A stretch of DNA of 9,928 bases from Pseudomonadota bacterium (GTDB lineage: Bacteria; Pseudomonadota; Alphaproteobacteria; Rhizobiales; Tepidamorphaceae): NCBI GenBank assembly GCA_023435545.1, contig JAEYRQ010000013.1:1-9928 (forward strand), written 5' to 3'. Shown here one piece after another: positions 1 through 5,601 of the stretch. The stretch's first letter is position 1, and each line of letters starts with the position of its first letter. A program made the translations under genes and the position numbers. The notes beneath the pieces are model-generated. The model did no database searches. It saw only the letters and a program-made list of their open reading frames with translations, and was not told where the DNA came from.

Positions 1-1
1 G

Positions 2-466
2 TCCATCATCGCGGGGGTGCTGATCGCTGGAATGGGGCTGCATTTCCTCGGCGTGTTCCGACTGGGCTTCCTCTACCGCGAGGCGCGCGTCCACGTGGAG
101 CGCAAGCCGGCCGGACTCGGCGGCGCCTATCTCATGGGACTCGCCTTCGCCTTCGGCTGGACGCCGTGCGTCGGTCCGGTTCTCGCGGCCATCCTGTTCG
201 TTGCCGGTTCGACCGACACGGCGGTGCGCGGCGCGTCGCTGCTGGCGGTCTATTCGCTGGGCATCGGCGTGCCCTTCGTGCTGGCGGCCGCCTTCGCCAC
301 CCGGTTTCTCGGCTGGGCGTCCCGGATAAAGCGCCACATGGGCGCGGTCGAGAAGGCGATGGGAGGGCTCCTGGTCGTCACCGGCGTCCTGTTCATGACC
401 GGACAGATGTCGGCCATCGCACTGTGGTTGCTCGAGACGTTCCCGGTGTTCACCCAGATTGGGTGA
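2..466 (+). CDS. soxV: SoxV, CcdA/DsbD-like membrane thiol transporter (5' partial)
   Basis: This is the C-terminal portion of a CcdA-family membrane protein; the gene begins left of the window and reads in frame from base 2. About 154 residues are visible, with roughly four hydrophobic stretches: at the left edge, near visible residues 41-66, 75-100 and around 115-145. The CcdA hallmark GWTPCVGP is present, with its cysteine at visible residue 56. This is the second of the two intramembrane redox cysteines; the first lies off the window. In Sox systems this protein passes electrons from cytoplasmic thioredoxin across the inner membrane to periplasmic SoxW, which keeps the SoxYZ carrier thiol reduced. 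The next gene is soxW, 27 nt downstream, which supports the soxV assignment over a cytochrome-biogenesis ccdA. The family is clear; the specific name rests on context. Confidence 0.93.
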   Translation, partial: SIIAGVLIAGMGLHFLGVFRLGFLYREARVHVERKPAGLGGAYLMGLAFAFGWTPCVGPVLAAILFVAGSTDTAVRGASLLAVYSLGIGVPFVLAAAFATRFLGWASRIKRHMGAVEKAMGGLLVVTGVLFMTGQMSAIALWLLETFPVFTQIG

Positions 467-493
467 GACCGAATGAGATCTGGGAGGAAACCG

Positions 494-1078
494 ATGCTGA
501 AAGTGATCCTTACGGTTCTGGCGATGCTGGCGCTGGCGTCGCCCGCCGCGCCGTCCACGATCGGAGACGACGGCCTGCACAAGGAGGAGTGGTTCTCGAT
601 CACCTTCCGCGACATCGCCGAGGATATCGCGGCAGCAGAGGCGGAGGGCAAACGACTCGTGCTCGTCTTCGAGCAGCGCGGCTGCATCTACTGCCGCAAG
701 ATGCATGAGGAACTGCTGGCCGATCCGGAAGTCGCCGACTTCATCAAGGCGAACTTCAAGGTGGTCCAGTACAACATGTTCGGCGACGAGGAGGTGACCG
801 ACCTCGACGGCGAGGTGCTGTCCGAGAAGACGGCGGCGCGCAAGTGGGGCTACGTGTTCACGCCTACTCTGGTGTTCTTGCCTGAGGAGGCGCCGGCGGC
901 GATGAGCGTGAGCCAGGCCGCGGTCGCCACCATGCCGGGCGCCTTCGGCAAGTGGACCTTCCTCAACATGTTCCGCTGGGTGCACGAGAAGGGCTACGAG
1001 ACGGACGAACACTTCCAGAAGTACCACGCCCGCATCATCGAGGAGCTGCGCGCCCAGGGCCGGCTGGTCGGGGAGTAG
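494..1078 (+). CDS. soxW: SoxW, periplasmic thioredoxin
   Basis: This is a 194-residue thioredoxin-fold protein. Residues 1-20 look like a Sec signal peptide with a short basic start, a hydrophobic core and an Ala/Pro-rich end. The redox motif is C64-I-Y-C67 in a GCIYC context, preceded by the beta-strand VLVFEQ. The conserved cis-proline loop is FTPTLVFL, with Pro124. In Sox systems SoxW receives electrons from SoxV and reduces mixed disulfides or persulfides on the SoxYZ carrier. I chose the ATG at 494 because GGGAGG at 482-487 is well placed before it and the signal peptide then starts correctly. An in-frame ATG at 473 would add seven mostly polar residues. The gene ends with TAG and is followed by a 332-nt gene-free region, so it is probably the last gene of a soxV-soxW transcript. 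Confidence 0.95.
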   Translation: MLKVILTVLAMLALASPAAPSTIGDDGLHKEEWFSITFRDIAEDIAAAEAEGKRLVLVFEQRGCIYCRKMHEELLADPEVADFIKANFKVVQYNMFGDEEVTDLDGEVLSEKTAARKWGYVFTPTLVFLPEEAPAAMSVSQAAVATMPGAFGKWTFLNMFRWVHEKGYETDEHFQKYHARIIEELRAQGRLVGE

Positions 1079-1174
1079 TGCAAGGTCGCGGAGGCAATTC
1101 GGGGACGCGAGCCGCGCGCGGCGGCAACTCGCTCGCCATCCGTGCAGACGGCTTGCGACCTGCCATCGCAGCGC

Positions 1175-1206
1175 CCGTCATGTCGGGACGAACTCCGTCA
1201 TGACGG
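1175..1206. repeat. Tandem 12-bp near-palindrome pair, 20-bp period
   Basis: CCGTCATGTCGG at 1175-1186 is repeated as CCGTCATGACGG at 1195-1206, with 11 of 12 bases identical. The second copy is a perfect 12-bp palindrome and the first misses by one central pair. The copies start 20 bp apart, close to two helical turns. This is the usual geometry of two dimer-binding operator sites on one DNA face. The binding protein is unknown. Confidence 0.6.
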
Positions 1207-1250
1207 TGGAAGTCGGGGCGTGGGTGTTGTGGCCAGCCCGGGCGATCGTC

Positions 1251-1281
1251 GAATGCCTGTCATTGATCCGGAATGCTTGTC
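1251..1281 (+). repeat. Direct repeat GAATGCYTGTC, 20-bp period
   Basis: GAATGCCTGTC at 1251-1261 recurs as GAATGCTTGTC at 1271-1281, with 10 of 11 bases identical and again exactly 20 bp apart. The second copy contains the TTGTC that forms the left arm of the TTGTC...GACAA inverted repeat. It probably belongs to the same control region as the pair at 1175-1206, although the motif differs. Confidence 0.5.
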
Positions 1282-1337
1282 GGATCGTGGTCGCGACAAA
1301 AGATGCGTGACACATGCAAAGAATTATATTATTGCAT
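1277..1337 (+). promoter_or_regulatory. Candidate soxX operator/promoter core
   Basis: The stretch combines three elements. TTGTC (1277-1281) with GACAA (1295-1299) forms an inverted repeat. GGTCGCGACAAA (1289-1300) contains the palindrome GTCGCGAC. ATGCAA (1314-1319) with TTGCAT (1332-1337) flanks an AT-rich 12-nt centre. TTGTC, GGTCGCGACAAA and ATGCAAA all reappear in the same order upstream of soxC (5518-5552), which argues for a shared regulatory function. The AT-rich centre is striking in such GC-rich DNA and could include a -10 box such as TATATT at 1325-1330. The regulator and the transcription start are not known. Confidence 0.55.
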
Positions 1338-1410
1338 CCATAGCGGCGTCACGGAACCGGGCGCCGTTGATCACAGAAGCCGGGTCAACCGGGTCGTCAT
1401 CAGGAGGAAC

Positions 1411-1881
1411 ATGGCCGAGATGAAGAGGTGGATGGGTTTCGCCGGGGCGGCTTCGATCGCGCTCGCGGCAGGAGTCGCCGCCGCGGAGCCGCTGGCACCC
1501 GGCGACGTCGAGATCGAGGACATGGTGGTGGCGGTGTCGCTGACCGGTCAGCCGGGCGATCCGGAGGTGGGCCGCAAGACCTTCGCCGACCGTGGGCTCG
1601 GCAACTGTCTGGCGTGCCATGCCGTCTCCGTGCTGTCGAACGAGCTGTTCCACGGCGATGTCGGGCCGAGCCTCGACGGGGTCGCCGAGCGGTGGTCGCC
1701 AGAGGAGATGCGCGCGATCCTGGTCAATTCCAAGGCGGTATTCGGCGATCAGACCATCATGCCCGGTTTCTACACGCTCGAGGTCGGGGTGAATGTCGAT
1801 GAGAAGTTCGTCGGCAAGACGATCCTGGCGGCGCAGGACGTCGAGGATGTCCTGGCGTTCCTGACGACGCTGAAGGACTAG
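1411..1881 (+). CDS. soxX: SoxX, monohaem cytochrome c subunit of SoxAX
   Basis: This is a 156-residue secreted monohaem cytochrome c. Residues 4-25 form a Sec signal peptide with predicted cleavage after AAA before EPL. The haem-binding motif is C66-L-A-C69-H70, and Met117 in the TIMPGFY segment is the likely distal haem ligand. SoxX pairs with SoxA to form the enzyme that oxidatively couples thiosulfate to the SoxY cysteine. SoxX acts as the electron-accepting subunit. I start it at ATG 1411, just after AGGAGG at 1402-1407; the spacing is short, and ATG 1420 is a possible alternative that keeps the signal peptide. The frame stays open upstream to about 1273, but that extension lacks a good start and would bury the signal peptide. 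soxY follows after 22 nt. Confidence 0.96.
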   Translation: MAEMKRWMGFAGAASIALAAGVAAAEPLAPGDVEIEDMVVAVSLTGQPGDPEVGRKTFADRGLGNCLACHAVSVLSNELFHGDVGPSLDGVAERWSPEEMRAILVNSKAVFGDQTIMPGFYTLEVGVNVDEKFVGKTILAAQDVEDVLAFLTTLKD

Positions 1882-1903
1882 GCGGATGAGCATGGAGACG
1901 ACA

Positions 1904-2359
1904 ATGAGATTGACACGACGCCAGGCGCTGGCCTTCGGCGCCGGTGCGGCGGTGCTGGCAATCGCCGCTGGGCGGACGGGATCGGCGCTGGCCAGCGCGG
2001 ACGAGACCGCCAAGGCCATAGACGAATTCGCCGGCGGTGCAACTCCGCAGAGCGGGCGCATCACCCTGGTCGCGCCGGAGATCGCCGAGAACGGCAACAC
2101 CGTGCCGATCTCCGTCACGGTCGAGAGTCCGATGACGGATGGTGACTACGTCGCCGCAGTGCTGCTGCTCGCCGACGGCAACCCCAATCCGGACGTCGCG
2201 ACGCTGCATTTCACGCCGATGAGCGGCTCGGCGTCGGCGACCACCCGCATTCGTCTGGCGAAGACCCAGAACGTCATCGCCATCGCCAGGATGAGCGACG
2301 GCTCGGTCTTCATGGACAAGAAGGAAGTCAAGGTGACGATCGGCGGCTGCGGCGGCTGA
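1904..2359 (+). CDS. soxY: SoxY, sulfur carrier subunit with GGCGG swinging arm
   Basis: This is a 151-residue periplasmic carrier protein. A Tat-type signal (TRRQALAFG at residues 4-12, then a hydrophobic stretch and ALASA) occupies the first ~31 residues. The protein ends in VTIGGCGG, the invariant SoxY C-terminal arm. Cys149 there carries the covalently bound sulfur intermediates through the cycle. The middle is an immunoglobulin-like beta domain. SoxY works as a heterodimer with SoxZ, which has no obvious signal here, so Tat export of a pre-folded complex is the expected route. I chose ATG 1904 because GGAG at 1894-1897 lies 6 nt upstream and because the surrounding bases nearly match those at the soxB start. 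Upstream in-frame ATGs at 1886 and 1892 would only lengthen the signal. Confidence 0.97.
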   Translation: MRLTRRQALAFGAGAAVLAIAAGRTGSALASADETAKAIDEFAGGATPQSGRITLVAPEIAENGNTVPISVTVESPMTDGDYVAAVLLLADGNPNPDVATLHFTPMSGSASATTRIRLAKTQNVIAIARMSDGSVFMDKKEVKVTIGGCGG

Positions 2360-2391
2360 TCCCGAGCATCGTCCAGCAAGGATAGCGACAG

Positions 2392-2718
2392 ATGGCAGAC
2401 CCGAAGCCCCGCGTCAAAGCGCCGAAGACCGCCTCCAAGGGTGAGGTGGTGACGCTGAAGACGTTGATCAGCCACGAGATGGAATCTGGCCAGCGCAAGG
2501 ATAAGGACGGCAACCTGATCCCGCGGCAGATCATCAACAAGTTCGCCTGCACGTTCAACGGCAAAGAGGTGTTCTCCTGCGACCTGGACCCGGCGATCGC
2601 GGCCAACCCCTACTTCGAGTTCAGCGCGAAGGTCGACGAGAGCGGCACCTTCACCTTCACCTGGGTCGACGATAACGGCAGCGTCTACACGACCGAGTCC
2701 GCGATCGAGGTGAACTAG
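2392..2718 (+). CDS. soxZ: SoxZ, partner subunit of the SoxYZ carrier
   Basis: This 108-residue protein has the typical SoxZ length and pattern. The basic N-terminal segment (PKPRVKAPKTASKGEVVTLK) leads into a beta-sandwich domain, with ISHEMESGQRKD, the FNGKEVFSCDLDP strand region and the FTFTWVDDNG C-terminal strand. It has no signal peptide, consistent with co-export with Tat-targeted SoxY. It forms the heterodimer that presents the SoxY arm to SoxAX, SoxB and SoxCD. Cysteines 53 and 63 are present; I do not assign them a role. An AAGGA at 2379-2383 lies upstream of ATG 2392. The gene follows soxY by 32 nt and precedes soxA by 64 nt. Confidence 0.97.
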   Translation: MADPKPRVKAPKTASKGEVVTLKTLISHEMESGQRKDKDGNLIPRQIINKFACTFNGKEVFSCDLDPAIAANPYFEFSAKVDESGTFTFTWVDDNGSVYTTESAIEVN

Positions 2719-2782
2719 AACGAAGTCAACCAACGACCGGGCGGGCGAAGCACCCGTCGGCGCTTCAGGAGGAGAAGCTGCC

Positions 2783-3643
2783 TTGAATATCAGGTGTCTC
2801 GGCCTCGCGGCCGCGTTGGGGGTTGCGGCCGGTGTGGCCGCCGGTCCCGCCTTTTCCGATCCCGTCGACGACCGGCTGGTCATCGACGGCGAAATCGAGA
2901 TGATCATACGTGCGCCCGCGCCCGAAGGCCATCCCTTCGAGGAGGTCAGGTCTGGATGGAGCTACCGGGCCGACGAGACCCGGGCGCTCGAGGCCGAATC
3001 CTTTCAGAACCCCGGCATGATCGCTGTCGAGCGTGGCGAGGAGGTGTGGAACACGGTGGACGGAGCGGCCGGAAAGTCCTGTGCCTCCTGCCATGGCTCT
3101 GCGGCCGACTCGATGAAGGGAGTTGGTGCGAGCTATCCGAAGTGGAACGCGAAGGCCGGCAAGCCCCTCAACATAGAGCTGCAGATCGACGCCTGTCGCG
3201 TCGACAACATGCAGGCCGAGCCGTACAAGTTCGACAGCGCCGATCAGAAGGCGCTGACCACCTACATCAAGCACCAGTCGCTCGGCGAGCCGGTTGCCAT
3301 CGACCTTGCCGATGGCGACATGCAGGCCTGGTGGGACCTCGGCAAGGAGAAATACTATACCCGTACGGGCCAGCTCAACTTGTCCTGCGCCTCCTGCCAC
3401 GAGGCCTATAACGGTCACTACATCCGCGCCGACCACCTGAGCCAGGGCAACGTCAACGGCTTCCCGACCTACCGGTTCAACACCGCAGGCATGGTATCGC
3501 TGCACAACCGCTTCCGGGGCTGCATCCGCGACACCAGGGCAACGCAGCCGGCAGCGTTCTCCGACGAGTTGATGGCGCTCGAGGTCTACGTCACCTGGCG
3601 TGGCACCGGCCTGTCGGTCGAGACGCCGGCGGTGCGGCAGTAG
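2783..3643 (+). CDS. soxA: SoxA, dihaem cytochrome c catalytic subunit of SoxAX
   Basis: This is a 286-residue dihaem SoxA. Residues 1-25 are a Sec signal (hydrophobic core ending GPAFS). The first haem site is C100-A-S-C103-H104, with Cys138 as the expected distal cysteine ligand. The second site is C202-A-S-C205-H206, with Cys247 in FRGCIRDTRA as the catalytic cysteine that carries a persulfide in characterised SoxA proteins. With SoxX it joins thiosulfate to SoxY. The start is TTG at 2783: AGGAGG at 2767-2772 lies 10 nt upstream, the signal begins there, and no in-frame ATG or GTG lies between the ribosome site and the signal core. A small GAAGC/GCTTC hairpin (2747-2766) sits just before the ribosome binding site. 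The two-haem form, rather than the one-haem form, is present. Confidence 0.97.
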   Translation: MNIRCLGLAAALGVAAGVAAGPAFSDPVDDRLVIDGEIEMIIRAPAPEGHPFEEVRSGWSYRADETRALEAESFQNPGMIAVERGEEVWNTVDGAAGKSCASCHGSAADSMKGVGASYPKWNAKAGKPLNIELQIDACRVDNMQAEPYKFDSADQKALTTYIKHQSLGEPVAIDLADGDMQAWWDLGKEKYYTRTGQLNLSCASCHEAYNGHYIRADHLSQGNVNGFPTYRFNTAGMVSLHNRFRGCIRDTRATQPAAFSDELMALEVYVTWRGTGLSVETPAVRQ

Positions 3644-3684
3644 GCTTGCAGGGCGCGGCAGGCAGCCATCGCCGCGTCTCGGTG

Positions 3685-3706
3685 CTCCGGCAGCGAGAGG
3701 CCGGAG
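3685..3706 (+). other. Short hairpin downstream of soxA
   Basis: CTCCGG (3685-3690) pairs perfectly with CCGGAG (3701-3706) around a 10-nt loop, about 40 nt after the soxA stop. No T-run follows, so it is not a typical intrinsic terminator. It may act with the larger hairpin at 3723-3763 to stabilise the 3' end of the soxXYZA message. Confidence 0.4.
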
Positions 3707-3722
3707 GGCTTCATCGAAAGCG

Positions 3723-3763
3723 ATGTCCCCGGGCGCGGCTTGCCGCCGCGCCGAGGGGGACGT
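3723..3763 (+). other. Strong two-tier hairpin in the soxA-soxB gap
   Basis: An inner 8-bp perfect stem, GGCGCGGC (3732-3739) with GCCGCGCC (3745-3752), closes a 5-nt loop. An outer stem, GTCCCC (3725-3730) with GGGGAC (3756-3761), extends further by an A-T pair and a T-G wobble. The internal loop is small (1 and 3 nt). The element ends 28 nt before the soxB start and just upstream of its ribosome binding site. It has no T-run. It may act as an mRNA processing or stability element that sets SoxB levels apart from SoxXYZA, or as a partial attenuator. Confidence 0.55.
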
Positions 3764-3791
3764 GTTGCCGGAACCGTTCTTGGAGACGACG

Positions 3792-5486
3792 ATGATCTCA
3801 CGGCGCGAATTCCTCATGGCCGCGGTGGCGACGGGGGCGATCCTCGGGCCCGGGGAGTCCGGGCGGTGGTCGCGGGCGTTCGCCCAGCAGGCACTGCGAG
3901 AGGACGATCTGCTGTCGATGCCGCCGGTCGGCAATCTGACGATCGTCCACATCACCGACATCCATGCGCAGCTCAAGCCGGTGTGGTTCCGCGAGCCGTC
4001 GGTCAATCTCGGCGTCGGGGCCTCGGCCGGACTTCCGCCGCACGTGACAGGCGTCGATTTCCTGAAGCTCTACGACATCGCGCCCGGCTCGCCGCACGCC
4101 TATGCGCTGACTTCCGAGGATTTCGCCGCGCTGGCGACGACGTACGGCCGGATGGGCGGGCTCGATAGGATAGCGGCGGTCGTCCGGCGCATCCGCGCCG
4201 AGCGGGGCAGCGACAACGTGCTGCTGCTCGACGGTGGCGACACCTGGCAGGGCAGCTACACGGCCAACGCGACTCGCGGTGCCGACATGGTGGCGGCCAT
4301 GAACGTGCTGGAGCCCGACGCGATGACCGGGCACTGGGAGTTCACCTACGGCACCGAGCGTGTGAAGGAGTTGGTCGACGGTCTGCCGTTCCCGTTCCTC
4401 GGCTCGAACATCTACGACAACGAGTGGGATGAGCCGGCCTTCGAGCCGATGGTGATGCTCGAACGCGGCGGCGCGAAGATCGCGGTGATCGGTCAGGCCT
4501 TCCCCTACACTCCGATCGCCAATCCGCGCTGGATGATCCCCGGTTGGTCGTTCGGCATCCGCGAGGAGGACATCGCCGCGCACGTCGAGGAGGCGCGCGC
4601 CGACGGGGCGGACGTGGTCGTACTGCTCTCCCACAACGGCTTCGACGTCGACCGCAAGCTGGCCTCGCGCGTCAAGGGGATCGACGTGATCCTGACCGGG
4701 CACACGCACGACGCGTTGCCCGAGCCGGTCGTCATCGACGGCACGCTGGTCATCGCCTCGGGCTCGAACGGCAAGTTTGTCTCCCGGCTCGATCTCGACG
4801 TGCGCGACGGCGGCGTGAAGGGCTATGGCTACCGGCTGATCCCGGTCTTCGCCGACGTCATCGCGCCGGATCCCGGAATGGCGGCACTGATCGACGAGCT
4901 CCGGGCGCCACACGCGGCGGAACTCGCCCGCGAGCTCGGGCGTACCGAGGCGCTGCTCTACCGGCGCGGCAACTTCAACGGCACCTTCGACGACCTGATC
5001 TGCCGGGCGCTGATCGAGGAGCGCGATGCGCAGATATCGCTGTCGCCGGGCTTCCGATGGGGAACATCGCTATTGCCGGGTGAGGCGATCACGGTGGAAG
5101 ACCTGCACAACGCCTGCGCCATGACCTATCCGGCGGCGTACCGCTCGACCATGAGCGGCGCGACGATCAAAGACATCCTCGAGGATGTCGCCGACAATCT
5201 GTTCAATCCCGATCCCTACTACCAGCAGGGCGGCGACATGGTCCGCGTCGGCGGCATGGCCTACGCGATCGATCCGGGGGCCGCCATGGGCTCGCGCATC
5301 TCCGACATGACTCTGGTTTCCACCGGCGAGGCGATCGACCCGGCAAAGGACTACACGGTCGCCGGCTGGGCCTCGGTGAACGAGGGCACGGAAGGGCCAG
5401 CGATCTGGGACGTGGTCGAGGCATGGCTGGCCAAGAACCCGGTCGTGGCGCTCGAGGAGAACCGCTCCGTGCGGGTGGTCGGTTAG
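3792..5486 (+). CDS. soxB: SoxB, di-metal sulfate thiohydrolase
   Basis: This is a 564-residue protein of the metallophosphatase/5'-nucleotidase superfamily. A Tat signal with a consensus SRREFL (residues 3-8) leads to a cleavage region near AFAQQA. Metal-site motifs appear in order: ITDIHAQ (Asp56, His58), LLLDGGDTWQG (Asp147, Asp150), the SoxB-specific TGHWEFTYG (His181), LLSHNGFD (His281) and ILTGHTHDA (His304, His306). The C-terminal half holds the substrate-binding domain. The SoxB family hydrolyses the S-S bond of S-sulfonated SoxY and releases sulfate; characterised members use two manganese ions. I chose ATG 3792, with GGAG at 3782-3785, because it places the Tat motif at residue 3. 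The frame is open upstream to 3600 but that part overlaps soxA and makes no sense as protein. GHWE, rather than the GNHE of nucleotidases, separates SoxB from its relatives. Confidence 0.97.
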   Translation: MISRREFLMAAVATGAILGPGESGRWSRAFAQQALREDDLLSMPPVGNLTIVHITDIHAQLKPVWFREPSVNLGVGASAGLPPHVTGVDFLKLYDIAPGSPHAYALTSEDFAALATTYGRMGGLDRIAAVVRRIRAERGSDNVLLLDGGDTWQGSYTANATRGADMVAAMNVLEPDAMTGHWEFTYGTERVKELVDGLPFPFLGSNIYDNEWDEPAFEPMVMLERGGAKIAVIGQAFPYTPIANPRWMIPGWSFGIREEDIAAHVEEARADGADVVVLLSHNGFDVDRKLASRVKGIDVILTGHTHDALPEPVVIDGTLVIASGSNGKFVSRLDLDVRDGGVKGYGYRLIPVFADVIAPDPGMAALIDELRAPHAAELARELGRTEALLYRRGNFNGTFDDLICRALIEERDAQISLSPGFRWGTSLLPGEAITVEDLHNACAMTYPAAYRSTMSGATIKDILEDVADNLFNPDPYYQQGGDMVRVGGMAYAIDPGAAMGSRISDMTLVSTGEAIDPAKDYTVAGWASVNEGTEGPAIWDVVEAWLAKNPVVALEENRSVRVVG

Positions 5487-5513
5487 CCGCCTGCGTCGTC
5501 CTGCCGCAGGCGG
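5487..5513 (+). terminator. Hairpin immediately after soxB
   Basis: CCGCCTGCG (5487-5495) pairs perfectly over 9 bp with CGCAGGCGG (5505-5513) around a 9-nt loop, starting at the base after the soxB TAG. The following CAATTG lacks the T-run of a canonical intrinsic terminator. Complete termination is therefore uncertain; it could instead protect the 3' end of the message. It directly abuts the putative soxC promoter, which supports a transcript boundary here. Confidence 0.5.
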
Positions 5514-5517
5514 GCAA

Positions 5518-5552
5518 TTGTCTGCGGTCGCGACAAAGAGTATAAATGCAAA
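5518..5552 (+). promoter_or_regulatory. Putative promoter and operator of soxCDEF
   Basis: TTGTCT (5518-5523) and TATAAA (5541-5546) are separated by 17 bp, the ideal sigma70 spacing; they match consensus at 4 of 6 and 5 of 6 bases. Between them lies GGTCGCGACAAA (5526-5537), which contains the palindrome GTCGCGAC and forms a TTGTC-N9-GACAA inverted repeat. ATGCAAA follows at 5546-5552. The same words in the same order occur before soxX. A regulator bound here would cover the promoter spacer, which suggests repression. Transcription would start near 5553, giving a leader of about 50 nt. Confidence 0.6.
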
Positions 5553-5563
5553 AAACTGAATAT

Positions 5564-5580
5564 GTCCTTCGGCGAAGGAC
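5564..5580 (+). other. Leader hairpin upstream of soxC
   Basis: GTCCTTC (5564-5570) pairs perfectly over 7 bp with GAAGGAC (5574-5580) around a GGC triloop. It lies in the predicted soxC leader and ends 21 nt before the ATG, leaving the ribosome binding site free. A role in message stability or translational control is possible but unproven. Confidence 0.45.
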
Positions 5581-5601
5581 GGAAGGCTCCAGGTGAGGAA
5601 G

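Larger units (their letters stand above)
1079..1410 (+). promoter_or_regulatory. Gene-free soxW-soxX control region
   Basis: These 332 nt carry no convincing gene. Short ORFs crossing the stretch lack a ribosome binding site and read into soxX or out of frame. The region contains two tandem repeat pairs (from 1175 and 1251), a TTGTC...GACAA inverted repeat at 1277-1299 and an AT-rich inverted repeat at 1314-1337. It is the likely promoter and operator region for soxXYZA. In related alphaproteobacteria an ArsR-family repressor, SoxR, controls the gap between soxW and soxX. Assigning these elements to SoxR is inference. I could not place a convincing -35/-10 pair for soxX: TTGTCG at 1277 and TATATT at 1325 are candidates, but not at standard spacing to each other. 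Confidence 0.75.

Noticed and set aside
1380..1395. Direct repeat CCGGGTC-AA-CCGGGTC just before the soxX ribosome binding site
   Set aside because: Short GC-rich repeats of this kind are expected by chance here, and no symmetry or second occurrence supports a function.
1142..1423. A 93-codon plus-strand frame in the soxW-soxX gap
   Set aside because: No ribosome binding site and no family resemblance; it covers the repeat elements and the AT-rich operator-like island and ends inside soxX in another frame.
2765..4006. A 413-codon open frame on the minus strand across soxA and soxB
   Set aside because: It runs antisense to two well-supported genes, has no recognisable motif, and spans the soxA-soxB gap. 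Long antisense frames are expected in GC-rich genes with strong third-position bias.
3798..4913. A 371-codon minus-strand frame opposite soxB
   Set aside because: It lies fully within soxB, its translation is rich in Arg, Asp and His without domains, and no ribosome binding site is apparent.
5487..5513. Post-soxB hairpin as a confirmed intrinsic terminator
   Set aside because: The stem is strong but the T-run is missing, so I list it only as a possible terminator or message-stabilising hairpin.
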